Source: Vibrio litoralis DSM 17657 (GTDB taxonomy: Bacteria; Pseudomonadota; Gammaproteobacteria; Enterobacterales; Vibrionaceae). Taken from it: a stretch of 64,000 nucleotides of DNA. The stretch's first letter is position 1, and every line of letters begins with the position of its first letter. Position numbers and translations under genes: made by a program. Location of the stretch: positions 310,001 through 374,000 of the forward strand of contig NZ_KE384566.1 in the NCBI RefSeq assembly GCF_000426765.1, in the 5' to 3' direction. The notes beneath the pieces are model-generated. The model did not search any database and was not told the DNA's origin. It saw only the letters and a list, made by a program, of their open reading frames with translations. Shown here piece by piece: positions 10,401 through 18,653 of this stretch.

Positions 10401-10939
10401 CCTCTTTATCTGCTATTGCCCAAATGGCGGAGCAGAGTGGAGGGCATTTTGATTTCCATTATAATCAACTGATACATCGAACGCGCTTATCTATCTCATG
10501 GCCAGTTGAAGCGTGCACTCCCTCGACGAATATTGATGAAGGTGCCTACATTGTCGACACACCCGCTTCTCAACAGGAAACTCACAATATAAATAAACAA
10601 GTGAATAATGACGTTCAAAATGATTGGCTTGATAAAGTTTATCAATTGGTTGAGAAGCATTATCCCGACCCTGATTTTAGTACCTGCCATGCTGCAAAGA
10701 TGCTGTTTATCTCGGAGAGAAGCTTGCAAAGAAAGTTTAAATCTTTGTCTGGCGGGTCTTTTATGGACTATGTAACAAAAGTTCGTTTAGAGAAGGCCTG
10801 CGAGTTATTAATTTCAGGTGAGAAAATATCAGATACAGCTTTTGAAACAGGTTTTAATGACCCGTCATACTTCAGCCAAAGGTTTAAGCATTACTTTGGT
10901 TTATCACCGTCTAAATTTATTGAAAATTCAATAGAGTGA
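7487..10939 (+). CDS. Membrane regulator: beta-propeller sensor + Y_Y_Y + ATPase-like + AraC HTH
   Basis: A 1150-residue protein. A signal peptide (FLVLLVVSFSVNA) leads to about 620 residues of propeller repeats of the two-component-regulator type (GLSADNKGGVWIGTAKGI, GKLWIGTDHGVYQY, DHHGDVWISNERGLYRY). A Y_Y_Y domain and one transmembrane helix (about 732-755) follow, then a coiled linker. Next is a GHKL-like module near 890-1010 with a recognisable G1-type box (IEDTGEGIS). The end (about 1045-1148) is an AraC/XylS DNA-binding domain (AAKMLFISERSLQRKF, AFETGFNDPSYFSQRFKHYF). I see no phospho-acceptor histidine box and no receiver domain. It uses a GTG start after TAAGGCAG. It would sense a periplasmic ligand and bind DNA from the membrane; the ligand and targets are unknown. 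Confidence 0.85.
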   Translation: MTLRIFRFLVLLVVSFSVNAIETDSIFYSLPSQAQGHFFTTKKLFPNEKGGVWVQDTQNKIYYFDGQHFALLPGRAFNHDTNHVTYAAGYFWYIDSGRLLRVDNAGNKEVVFENSEKQIFQAIGQSEQVVWLYGNHRFHTFDTHTGEHRTIPVSQITQGSTRDNRGIVSATLVAGKWVVATSQSLFYLEKTGIRRVLFKHFSNINQLAFDKKNLRLLVGTQSGAFSLNMATIKPEVDMIASGQVQTILITPSYYWIGTKKGLFVHQLDTQLTKHIYGSYQDDLALSNNNIMGLSADNKGGVWIGTAKGINYYSQTSGLFKRVRFGREKYNLPYLHINDVVAINDRTAWLASNLGLFKVTANYVDDKENKVEKLLDYNVSHISQFEHILWLSQGDKLIRYDTGSGAVNVIRKQNKWSGSRISHLVVDHHGDVWISNERGLYRYSPQQQMTDELGLEWMVDQYGPSMITSLYPGGSGKLWIGTDHGVYQYNNQEIIFDSRSADYGDVASITESVGKQVWSASSDGLLHMQDELNATKVRLPHSNSIPLCAIGSELGTWVTTTKGIHYYDQNAALSGYFPTPFGIVANEFLPNGCSVSPNGKTLVLTTRLGLIFASTETLIQTELPTNDVLVGEFQVEHSVVMVAPQTNSDIHVNYGRSVSVLFGILPNFEVPQVQYRLLGSEKENWVDFQGSQLTFEHLEPGRYTLELKTMSQVGTNHSGARYSFIVSKPWYLLPSSVAIFAVLLVGSIVLLIAWRSKIVVKTNLRLRRLINLKTQQLRHQSQLLVSSNMQLRKQAQTRRILVGERVIKAKLNLDGLKDYLHKSDQKNTPALDYAEQALEPLEQILSLYDNKTPECTVFDGQVVSSVVKAVVKGWQQEADKVGITLLVEDSSQGCLVKVKHFNLDMILNTLMASALIRSDANQIIHLSAKLDDGRLLIAIEDTGEGISEDEIQAFEAQEFGRVGYESQFTLSDTSLSAIAQMAEQSGGHFDFHYNQLIHRTRLSISWPVEACTPSTNIDEGAYIVDTPASQQETHNINKQVNNDVQNDWLDKVYQLVEKHYPDPDFSTCHAAKMLFISERSLQRKFKSLSGGSFMDYVTKVRLEKACELLISGEKISDTAFETGFNDPSYFSQRFKHYFGLSPSKFIENSIE

Positions 10940-11000
10940 TTTTGGGAACCGAATAGTTCTAACCTCATCAGAGATTGGCTCACCATAAAGTTCAGATCAA

Positions 11001-11040
11001 ATAAGGGCGTGTTGCTTAAAACAACACGCCCTTATTTATG
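11001..11040 (+). terminator. Strong terminator after the propeller/AraC regulator
   Basis: A perfect 14 bp stem, ATAAGGGCGTGTTG (11001-11014) with CAACACGCCCTTAT (11022-11035), followed by TTATG. It ends the 7487-10939 transcript. Confidence 0.8.
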
Positions 11041-11042
11041 AA

Positions 11043-11167
11043 TAAAAAAACGTGACATAACCGGGGGGATCATGTCACGGGTGTAATGACACCTTCGCTT
11101 GCTGCCGGAGTGCATTGAGAACAATACACATCAGGAATAAAAGGGTTAGATAACGTGTGCCGTTATC
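11043..11167 (-). ncRNA. Candidate small RNA on the minus strand upstream of feoA
   Basis: No gene lies in 10940-11530, yet a good minus-strand intrinsic terminator sits at 11044-11079: stem CGTGACAT/ATGTCACG, then seven T on that strand. Reading upstream on the minus strand, a second hairpin (GGTGTAATGACACC, 11080-11093) and a third (GATAACG/CGTTATC, 11149-11167) precede it. A terminator needs a transcript, and no minus-strand reading frame is available to supply one. The 5' end and promoter are not clear, so the upper boundary is a guess. The loop of the terminator shows CCCCCC on the RNA strand. Confidence 0.4.
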
Positions 11168-11494
11168 GATAGATATATTTATACGGGAATGGACTTATTT
11201 TTCGTATAAAAATAACGACAATGATCTATGAGATTAGCGACAAGTTTATATTTTTTATTTTACTCTTTTATTTTCAATGGCTTATTTGTTTGTAGGGAAG
11301 GGCGTTTTTTCTGGGGAATCTTTTAAATTGACGTTTTTGACGTAAACTTAAAAACAGAGCTGACGGTTTTGACATTCAATCCAGATGCCATTTTTCCCAT
11401 AACAGAGAATTTAAGTGACAAATAGCCATTTCATTACAATGTTAAATTGACCTAACGCAAGAAATGAAATGTAATAAAGTGTATTATACATGTA

Positions 11495-11513
11495 AATGCT
11501 AATAGTTCTCATT
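11495..11513. promoter_or_regulatory. Fur box upstream of feoA
   Basis: AATGCTAATAGTTCTCATT closely matches the 19 bp Fur consensus of vibrios (AATGATAATNATTNTCATT type) and ends 17 bases before the feoA ATG. Iron-loaded Fur should repress feoAB. The 200 bases upstream are A+T-rich and hold no other site I can name. Confidence 0.75.
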
Positions 11514-11530
11514 AAAGGTTTTGTTACAGT

Positions 11531-11761
11531 ATGAAATTAAGTGAATTAAAAATGGGTCAAAGTGCCAATATTGTGCACTTAAATGCGCTTCCAAATGACA
11601 TTAGAAAAAAGCTAATGATCATGGGTATGCTACCCAATACTCCAGTGACCTTAATTCGTAAAGCCCCTTTAGGTGATCCATTGCAAGTTGAAGTGCGCGG
11701 AGTGTCTTTAGCAATAAGGGGCAAAGTAGCTGAAGAAATTGAGATTGAGGTGGGCCAATGA
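11531..11761 (+). CDS. feoA: Ferrous iron transport protein FeoA
   Basis: A 76-residue SH3-fold cytoplasmic protein needed for FeoB-dependent Fe2+ uptake. It has the family pattern (MKLSELKMGQSANI, then KLMIMGMLPNTPVTLIRKAPLGDP, and ALRGKVAEEIEIE-like end). Its TGA overlaps the feoB ATG (ATGA at 11758-11761), the classic coupled arrangement. Confidence 0.96.
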   Translation: MKLSELKMGQSANIVHLNALPNDIRKKLMIMGMLPNTPVTLIRKAPLGDPLQVEVRGVSLAIRGKVAEEIEIEVGQ

Positions 11762-14046
11762 GCTTTAATATTTTAACCGTTGGTAACCCAAATAGTGGTA
11801 AAACAACACTATTTAATGGCTTAACCGGTGCTAAGCAGCATGTTGGCAACTGGGCTGGTGTGACTGTTGAGAAAAAGACCGGCTCTTTTAACCATAAGCA
11901 AACGCAATTTAATCTGACCGATTTACCTGGTATTTATTCATTAGATAGTGCCAATGATGCCAATAGTATTGATGAGTCGATTGCCTCTTCAGCGGTTTCG
12001 GCTATGCAAGCTGATCTGATTATTAATGTGGTGGACGCGACTAGCCTTGAACGCAGTTTATATATGACTCTACAATTGCGTGAGTTAGGTCGTCCAATGA
12101 TCGTGGTGCTGAATAAACTGGATGCATTACATCGTGAGCGCCAAGAAATTGATGTTGATGCTTTATCGAAAGAACTCGGTTGCCCTGTTTATATTCTTTC
12201 TGCTATCAATAAGCAGCAAGTCGCCAAATTTAAAGATGACCTCCATAAAATATCCCAAACTCCTATTGAGCTTGCAAGTTTGAACCTTGATTACGGTTCT
12301 CAAATCGAATCCGCTATTGCTGAATTAAACCCTCTATGGCCTGCTGAGCGTATTATTTCTCCTCGTGCCATGTCTATTCGTGCATTAGAGCAAGATGGTT
12401 TAATGCTATCTCACCTTTCAGCAAATGATTTAGAACTGCATAAAGCATTATCAGAAAGATTAGCGGCGGATTTTGATATCGATCTAGCGATCACAAATAC
12501 CAAATATAGCTACTTACATGAGGTATGTAAGCAAGTTCGTATCCTGGATTCCGCTTTAAGTAAAAACTTCACTCAAAAAGTTGATCAGATTGTTTTAAAT
12601 AAATGGTTTGGCATTCCATTTTTCTTTTGCGTTATGTACTTAATGTTTATGTTTTCTATCAATATTGGTAGTGCCTTTATCGATTTTTTCGATATCGGTG
12701 TAGGGGCAATATTGGTTGATGGCGGGCATTACTTACTTGATGGACACTTACCTGTTTGGTTGGTTACGGTTATTGCTGATGGTATTGGTGGTGGTATTCA
12801 AACGGTTGCTACCTTTATTCCTGTTATCGCTTGTTTGTACTTGTTTTTATCGTTACTAGAAAGTTCCGGCTATATGGCGCGAGCAGCTTTTGTACTCGAT
12901 AAAGTGATGCAAAAAATTGGCTTGCCGGGTAAAGCGTTTGTGCCATTGATTTTAGGCTTCGGTTGTAACGTGCCGGCAATTATGGCGACACGTACCATGG
13001 ACCAAGAGCGTGAACGTAAGTTATCGGCAGCAATGGCGCCATTTATGTCATGTGGTGCACGTCTACCGGTATATACACTGTTTGCCGCTGCTTTTTTTCC
13101 GAACAATGGTCAGAACGTTGTATTTGCTTTGTACATACTCGGCATTTTAGCCGCAGTATTTACCGGTATGCTACTTAAGAAGACGCTTTATCCGGGTAAA
13201 AGTAGTAGTTTCATAATGGAAATCCCCGATTATGAAATTCCAACCTTGCGTAATGTTGGATTAAAAACATGGCAAAAACTAAAACGTTTCGTACTTGGTG
13301 CAGGTAAGACGATTGTAATCGTGGTCGCGGTATTAAGCTTCTTTAATTCACTCGGAACAGATGGCTCATTTGGTAATGAAGATAGCCAGAGTTCAGTGCT
13401 TTCTAAAGCCGCACAAGTGGTTACGCCTGTGTTTGAACCAATGGGCGTGGATCAGGATAACTGGCCAGCGACGGTTGGTATTATTACCGGTATTTTTGCT
13501 AAAGAAGCGGTAGTGGGAACATTGAATAACCTTTATTCAGATCCACAAGAAGACGCCGCAGAATTTAATCTAGTTGATAGCCTTAAAGAGGCGCTACAAA
13601 CTATCCCCGATAACCTTGCAGGTTTAAGCTTTAGTGATCCTCTAGGCATTGAAGTTGGCGATCTTGGTGATTCAACTGCGGCAGCAGAGGAACAAGGCGT
13701 AAGTTCAGGGATCTTTGGTAATTTACAAGCCTACTTTGTGACGGGTGGTGCAGCCTTTGCCTACTTATTGTTTATATTGCTATACACACCATGTGTAGCT
13801 GCGATGGGGGCGTATGTTCGTGAATTCGGTCCTAAGTTTGCTCGCTTCATTGGTTTGTGGACCATGTTCTTAGCTTATGCCTCAGCGGTGATTTATTATC
13901 AAGCAACCAGCTTTGCTGCACATCCATTATCGAGCAGCTTATGGATAGGTTTGATGCTGATTGCTTTTGTGATTGTGTATATTCGCTTAAAGCAGATAGG
14001 ACAAAAAGAACAAGCATTACGAATTGATGTGGTCAACATTAACTAG
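11758..14046 (+). CDS. feoB: Ferrous iron transporter FeoB
   Basis: A 762-residue inner-membrane Fe2+ transporter with an N-terminal G-protein domain. G1 is GNPNSGKTTLFN (residues 8-19), G3 is DLPGIYSL and G4 is NKLD. Two Gate motifs follow in the membrane part, around GFGCNVPAIMATRTM and near the C-terminus YTPCVAAMGAYVRE. Its length is normal for the family. No feoC follows: a terminator hairpin starts 20 bases after the stop, unlike the feoABC order usual in Vibrio. Confidence 0.96.
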   Translation: MSFNILTVGNPNSGKTTLFNGLTGAKQHVGNWAGVTVEKKTGSFNHKQTQFNLTDLPGIYSLDSANDANSIDESIASSAVSAMQADLIINVVDATSLERSLYMTLQLRELGRPMIVVLNKLDALHRERQEIDVDALSKELGCPVYILSAINKQQVAKFKDDLHKISQTPIELASLNLDYGSQIESAIAELNPLWPAERIISPRAMSIRALEQDGLMLSHLSANDLELHKALSERLAADFDIDLAITNTKYSYLHEVCKQVRILDSALSKNFTQKVDQIVLNKWFGIPFFFCVMYLMFMFSINIGSAFIDFFDIGVGAILVDGGHYLLDGHLPVWLVTVIADGIGGGIQTVATFIPVIACLYLFLSLLESSGYMARAAFVLDKVMQKIGLPGKAFVPLILGFGCNVPAIMATRTMDQERERKLSAAMAPFMSCGARLPVYTLFAAAFFPNNGQNVVFALYILGILAAVFTGMLLKKTLYPGKSSSFIMEIPDYEIPTLRNVGLKTWQKLKRFVLGAGKTIVIVVAVLSFFNSLGTDGSFGNEDSQSSVLSKAAQVVTPVFEPMGVDQDNWPATVGIITGIFAKEAVVGTLNNLYSDPQEDAAEFNLVDSLKEALQTIPDNLAGLSFSDPLGIEVGDLGDSTAAAEEQGVSSGIFGNLQAYFVTGGAAFAYLLFILLYTPCVAAMGAYVREFGPKFARFIGLWTMFLAYASAVIYYQATSFAAHPLSSSLWIGLMLIAFVIVYIRLKQIGQKEQALRIDVVNIN

Positions 14047-14065
14047 CTGACTGCTGAATAATAAG

Positions 14066-14102
14066 AAAGGCTCAGAATGTGAAAGCTCTGAGCCTTTTTT
14101 AT
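14066..14102 (+). terminator. Terminator after feoB
   Basis: Stem AAAGGCTCAGA (14066-14076) pairs with TCTGAGCCTTT (14087-14097), followed by T. Confidence 0.85.
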
Positions 14103-14150
14103 TGCTGCTAATCTTTTTTATGAGGGCGAATCTTTTTTATTGGTATCAGC

Positions 14151-14579
14151 TTAGCGGCTAAATTGCGGGTATTGACTCTTAAATGCATCCGCAAGAGTTT
14201 GAATCAAGCTTTCGCTCTCTTGTGGTGAGCGTTGTTTCCCTTCTGTATTTCCCCAAACTGGACCCGGCCAAGCGACATCGGTTTCAAAACGCGCAATATG
14301 ATGAATATGCAATTGCGGCACCATGTTTCCAAGTGCGCCTAAATTGAGCTTTTTAGGATTAAATAACTTTTCTAAGTTTTCGAATACCGTTTGAGATTCA
14401 ACTAGGAATTGCTGCTGCTGTTCCATTGGTAAATGATGCAGCTCTTGAAGGTAATTAATTTTAGGTACTAAGATCACCCAAGGGCCGATATTTTCTTTAT
14501 GTAGTAGTGCTAAGCAAAGAGGGAATTCACCGATAACATCGGTATCTTTTTGCAATTGTGGATGCAGTGTAAAGCTCAT
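14151..14579 (-). CDS. HIT-family nucleotide-binding protein
   Basis: A 142-residue protein with a histidine-triad-like fold, expected to hydrolyse or transfer nucleoside phosphates. The core is QLHIHHIARF near residues 89-98. The pattern is H-x-H-x-I rather than the full H-x-H-x-H of Hint, a variant I associate with a proteobacterial subgroup ending DVAWPGPVWG, which is also visible here. The substrate is unknown. It has no close operon partner: argS lies downstream on the same strand after 105 bases. Confidence 0.85.
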   Translation of the reverse strand: MSFTLHPQLQKDTDVIGEFPLCLALLHKENIGPWVILVPKINYLQELHHLPMEQQQQFLVESQTVFENLEKLFNPKKLNLGALGNMVPQLHIHHIARFETDVAWPGPVWGNTEGKQRSPQESESLIQTLADAFKSQYPQFSR

Positions 14580-14633
14580 AATCAGTCCTTTAAAATGGAT
14601 ATTAAAAAATCATATCACCAAATGGATAAAAAA

Positions 14634-14657
14634 ATCCCCTCGATTGCTCAAGGGGAT
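14634..14657 (-). terminator. Terminator of argS
   Basis: Arms ATCCCCT (14634-14640) and AGGGGAT (14651-14657) pair. On the minus strand a T-run follows, below the argS stop. Confidence 0.75.
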
Positions 14658-14684
14658 CATTTATATATTAGTAACGCGTATTGA

Positions 14685-16418
14685 TTACATGCGTTCTAAG
14701 GTTTTAATCCCTAGTAGATCAAGACCTTGTTTGATGGTCTTAGCCGTTAGAGCAGCCAGTTTCAAACGGCTTTGCTTCACAGCTTCATCTTCAGCGCTCA
14801 AGATAGGACAGGCTTCATAGAAACTAGAGAACTGACCTGCTAGCTCAAATAGATAGCTACACATTAGGTGAGGTTGACCTTCACGAGCGACTGATGATAC
14901 TGCTTCATCAAATTGAAGAAGTTTAGAAATAAGTGCTTTTTCTTTGTCATCACCTACCATGATATCACCAGATAGGCTGTTCATGTCGATGCCTGCTTTG
15001 GCAAAGATAGACGCGACACGAGTGTAGGCATATTGCATGTAAGGGGCCGTGTTACCTTCGAACGCTAGCATGTTGTCCCAGTCGAAGATGTAATCGGTGG
15101 TGCGGTGCTTAGAAAGGTCTGAGTATTTCACTGCGGCCATTGCCACTGTGTTAGCGATGTTGGCTTTTTCTTCCGTCGAAAGTTCTGGGTTTTTCTCTTC
15201 AATCAGTTTTTGCGCACGTTCAGTGGCTTCATCAAGAAGATCGGCTAAACGAACTGTACCGCCAGCACGAGTTTTAAATGGGCGGCCATCTTTGCCTAAC
15301 ATCATACCGAAAGCATGGTGTTCGAGAGAAACAGACTCAGGAACATAACCGGCTTTACGCACGATAGTCCAAGCTTGCATTAGATGCTGATGCTGACGTG
15401 AATCAATAAAGTACAGCACGCGATCTGCACCTAGTGTTTCATAACGATACTTCGCACATGCAATGTCGGTTGTGGTGTATAGGTAACCACCATCACGTTT
15501 TTGCACGATAACGCCCATAGGCTCGCCATCTTTGTTTTTGTATTCATCAAGGAAAACGACTTGTGCCCCTTCGCTCTCAACGGCTAGTCCTTTCTCTTTG
15601 AGATCGGCCACGATAATCGATAGCATGTCGTTATACATACTCTCACCCATGACGTCATTACGAGTTAAAGAAACATTTAGGCGGTCATAGTTACGCTGGT
15701 TTTGGATCATGGTGACATCGACCAATTTCTTCCACATTTTCGCGCAATGTTCATCACCGCCTTGTAGTTTTACTACGTAGCCACGAGCACGTTCTGCAAA
15801 TGCTTCATCTTCATCGTATAATTTTTTCGATTCGCGGTAGAAACCTTCAAGATCGGCCAGTTCCATTGAAACTTCGCCTTGTTCTTTTTCGACACGTTCA
15901 AGGTTGGCAATCAACATACCAAATTGAGTGCCCCAGTCACCAATGTGGTTAGCACGAATCACTTTGTGGCCTAAAAACTCAAGCGTACGCACTACCGCAT
16001 CACCGATGATGGTTGAACGTAAGTGACCAACGTGCATTTCTTTTGCAACGTTTGGCGCAGAGTAATCGGCAACGATGGTTTGTTGTGGTTGAGTGGCAAT
16101 GCCTAAACGCTCATCGGCTAGTGCTGCAGACGCTTGTTTAGCTAAGAAAGCAGGGTCTAGGAAAATGTTAATAAAACCCGGGCCAGCAATTTCAGTTTTG
16201 CTCGCGATACCGTCTAGGTCTAAAACATCAATCACTTTTTGTGCAAACTCACGAGGGTTCATACCCAATTTTTTTGCTACACCCATAACACCGTTTGCTT
16301 GGTAATCACCAAATTGTGCTTTGGCTGATTGTCGAACTGCTGCTGGGCTTCCAGCGGGTGCGCCAGCGGCTTCGAGAGCTTTCGATACTTTGTCATTAAT
16401 AAGGGCTGCAATATTCAC
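14685..16418 (-). CDS. argS: Arginyl-tRNA synthetase
   Basis: A 577-residue class I synthetase charging tRNA-Arg. The N-terminal tRNA-binding domain ([15 protein letters not shown]...) is followed by the HIGH-type motif [14 protein letters not shown]. Then come the insert-containing Rossmann fold and [17 protein letters not shown], which stands in for KMSKS in this family. The C-terminal helical domain ends [11 protein letters not shown]; the terminal Met is typical. Divergent from yecM, as in enterobacteria. Confidence 0.98.
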   Translation of the reverse strand: MNIAALINDKVSKALEAAGAPAGSPAAVRQSAKAQFGDYQANGVMGVAKKLGMNPREFAQKVIDVLDLDGIASKTEIAGPGFINIFLDPAFLAKQASAALADERLGIATQPQQTIVADYSAPNVAKEMHVGHLRSTIIGDAVVRTLEFLGHKVIRANHIGDWGTQFGMLIANLERVEKEQGEVSMELADLEGFYRESKKLYDEDEAFAERARGYVVKLQGGDEHCAKMWKKLVDVTMIQNQRNYDRLNVSLTRNDVMGESMYNDMLSIIVADLKEKGLAVESEGAQVVFLDEYKNKDGEPMGVIVQKRDGGYLYTTTDIACAKYRYETLGADRVLYFIDSRQHQHLMQAWTIVRKAGYVPESVSLEHHAFGMMLGKDGRPFKTRAGGTVRLADLLDEATERAQKLIEEKNPELSTEEKANIANTVAMAAVKYSDLSKHRTTDYIFDWDNMLAFEGNTAPYMQYAYTRVASIFAKAGIDMNSLSGDIMVGDDKEKALISKLLQFDEAVSSVAREGQPHLMCSYLFELAGQFSSFYEACPILSAEDEAVKQSRLKLAALTAKTIKQGLDLLGIKTLERM

Positions 16419-16691
16419 GTGTGCTTCCTATGTAGTAGCTGTAAGACTGGTTGTTTTTTCAATCAACAACCAGTCAAAATTTTTAATTAGAAAATGTGAT
16501 CCATGATACCAATATTTACCGGTACATGAAAAACCTAATCTGCAATTTAAAGCGATTTTATTAGCGATAACCCTTAACCCATCGTTTTATACCTACGTCA
16601 CTTGAGTATATTGGCAATTTCAATTGCTTTGGTTGCCGAAATATTTCAGATACACTTCCGCTATAACTTTATATTTTGGATATCCACGATT

Positions 16692-17297
16692 ATGGCTGCT
16701 TCAGCATCAACTTCTTTATCACCTAATTCATTATTTCCGACAGCATTGCTGGCTGATCTACCTCGTTTTTGGGGCGATATTTTAACCTTGGCAGGTGAGT
16801 TGGGTATCGAGACTCAATCGCTTGTGGCTGACCACATTGCGATGCGAATCAATGATCTTGAGGTGGCAAAAAACGCACACCAACAATGGCTAACCCAAGG
16901 CAGACAAATTTCTAATGCGATGATTAACGGTCGCCCAATTATTGTGATTGAGTTTGATAAACCTGTAAAAGTTGAAAATCATAATATTGAGTGTTTAGAG
17001 CTGCCTTATCCCAGTGATAAAACCTATCCGAATGAAGGTTGGGAGCATGTGGAGTTTGTGGTGCCTAGCTTCGCGAAAACCGCACAAGAATTTGTCGAAG
17101 AGGTAAAAGCCGTATTTCCGCAATTAGCAGCCAACTGGGATAGCTTGGCTGAAAAAGGCGTTAAAGTGAAACTATCTAGCCCGCAAGGAGAGGGAGAGCG
17201 ATTGGCCAACCCGACCGTGGCTTTCAAGAAAAATGGCGTGTGTATTAAGCTACATCCACATACGTTAAAAGAAGTTATTGCCAGCGAACAAGCGTAA
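16692..17297 (+). CDS. yecM: YecM family VOC-like protein
   Basis: A 201-residue protein with the glyoxalase/VOC-type fold described for YecM; the function is not established. Landmarks shared with E. coli YecM are ADHIAMR, MINGRPIIVIEF, LPYPSDKTYPNEGWEHVEFV and SPQGEGERLANPT, ending in IKLHPHTLKEVIASEQA. I place the start at ATG 16692 because the 30 codons upstream in the same frame are hydrophobic and not part of YecM. No strong ribosome site is visible, so the start is tentative. Neighbour of argS. Confidence 0.88.
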   Translation: MAASASTSLSPNSLFPTALLADLPRFWGDILTLAGELGIETQSLVADHIAMRINDLEVAKNAHQQWLTQGRQISNAMINGRPIIVIEFDKPVKVENHNIECLELPYPSDKTYPNEGWEHVEFVVPSFAKTAQEFVEEVKAVFPQLAANWDSLAEKGVKVKLSSPQGEGERLANPTVAFKKNGVCIKLHPHTLKEVIASEQA

Positions 17298-17335
17298 TGA
17301 ACTTACCTTTCTAAAATAAATCGCTTAAAACTAAC

Positions 17336-17372
17336 AGGGGCGCTAAGCTAAAAACCGAGCGCCCCTATTTTT
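17336..17372 (+). terminator. Terminator after yecM
   Basis: Perfect stem AGGGGCGCT (17336-17344)/AGCGCCCCT (17358-17366) followed by ATTTTTATT. Confidence 0.85.
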
Positions 17373-17384
17373 ATTATAAATGTA

Positions 17385-17513
17385 TATACCAAAAGTAATT
17401 GGGGTTGCAGTGAGGCGACAAGTGAATGAGGCCCCATGAGCATAGCTTGTCTATGTGATTGGGGAGAATGAACACCGGCAACAAAGCTGCAGCTTCAAGT
17501 ACGATGAGTATAT
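17385..17513. repeat. ERIC-like intergenic repeat, copy 1
   Basis: About 129 bases matching, in reverse orientation, the element at 50424-50551. Shared blocks include AAAGTAATTGG, GTTGCAGTGAGGCGACAAG, ATGAGCATAGCT, GTCTATGTGATTG, and CAAAGCTGCAGCTTCAAGTA. Length, ends (TATACC...GGTAT-like) and the long central inverted repeat resemble the ERIC/IRU family of enterobacteria and vibrios. It fills the gap between the yecM terminator and the purU stop. Confidence 0.85.
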
Positions 17514-17516
17514 TGT

Positions 17517-18359
17517 TTATAAAATCACAGTCTTATTGCCATAAACAAAGACATGGTCATTAACCACTTTATTTAATGCCTTGCTTAGCACATTCTTTTC
17601 GACATCTCGCCCTGCTTGCGCCATATCTGCGGCGCTAAAATTATGATCCACAGGGATCACATCCTGCTTAATAATTGGGCCTTCATCGAGGTCATTCGTT
17701 ACAAAGTGAGCGGTCGCGCCAATGATTTTTACCCCGCGATCAAACGCTTGTTGATAAGGCTTAGCGCCAATAAAAGCCGGTAAAAAGCTATGATGAATAT
17801 TGATAATTTTATGTGGGAACTGCGCCACAAAGTTAGGTGTTAAAACGCGCATGTATTTTGCCAGTACCACGTAACGTGGGTCATAACCTTTGATCACTTC
17901 AAGCATTTTTTCTTCATGCTCTTCACGGCTTAAACCTTCATGAGAAATATGGTGATAAGGAATATCAAAACGCTCGGTTAAGGTTTGCAATTTATCGTAG
18001 TTACCTACTACAGCAGCAATTTCAACATCCAAGCTACCATCGTAGGCTTTCATTAAAATATCACCAAGGCAATGGGCTTCCTTGGTCACCATGATGACGA
18101 TTTTTTTGCGTGATGAGCTGATTAACGAGCGTTTGCTACTTGCTGGTAGAGCTAGATCTAAATCCGCAAGTAACGCTTCATCATTAAATGTCCCTTCAAG
18201 CTCGGTTCTCATGAAAAAGTGACCGCTAGCATTATCTACAAATTCATTGTTGTGAATAATGTTTAGCTGGTGCTTAAAACAGATATTGGTGATTTTAGCA
18301 ATCAATCCACGTTCATCGCTGCAATGAGTCAACAGCGTCTTTTTTTCCAAGTTATTCAT
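17517..18359 (-). CDS. purU: Formyltetrahydrofolate deformylase
   Basis: A 280-residue enzyme that hydrolyses 10-formyl-THF to THF and formate, balancing one-carbon pools and feeding PurT. An N-terminal ACT domain (LTHCSDERGLIAKITNICFKHQL) precedes the formyltransferase domain. Motifs HHSFLPAFIGAKPYQQA and ATAHFVTNDLDEGPIIKQD contain the catalytic Asn-His-Asp set. I start at the ATG at 18359 (MNNLEKKTLL), which aligns with the known N-terminus; a TTG four codons upstream is possible. Confidence 0.95.
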   Translation of the reverse strand: MNNLEKKTLLTHCSDERGLIAKITNICFKHQLNIIHNNEFVDNASGHFFMRTELEGTFNDEALLADLDLALPASSKRSLISSSRKKIVIMVTKEAHCLGDILMKAYDGSLDVEIAAVVGNYDKLQTLTERFDIPYHHISHEGLSREEHEEKMLEVIKGYDPRYVVLAKYMRVLTPNFVAQFPHKIINIHHSFLPAFIGAKPYQQAFDRGVKIIGATAHFVTNDLDEGPIIKQDVIPVDHNFSAADMAQAGRDVEKNVLSKALNKVVNDHVFVYGNKTVIL

Positions 18360-18653
18360 ACCAAAATCCAAAGTGACAAAATCGAATGGCGAAATTGAAA
18401 GCGCCAGTCAATAAACTTACCAAATAATCATGAGTGCTGAGGGGGTAGCAATCAAAAGTGACTGAACAATCTAACGGTCTGTAAATCATTTAGCAAGCGT
18501 ATTTATTACCTGCCATTTTATACAAGTATTAAGTCGTGAGTTTGATAACGTCATTTCACTGTTTACTCAAAACTGCCATAATTGGGCTTTTGTTTTAATT
18601 AGACTCTCGCTTTAATTAGACCTTCGCTTTAACGTTTCAGGAAATGATATCTG

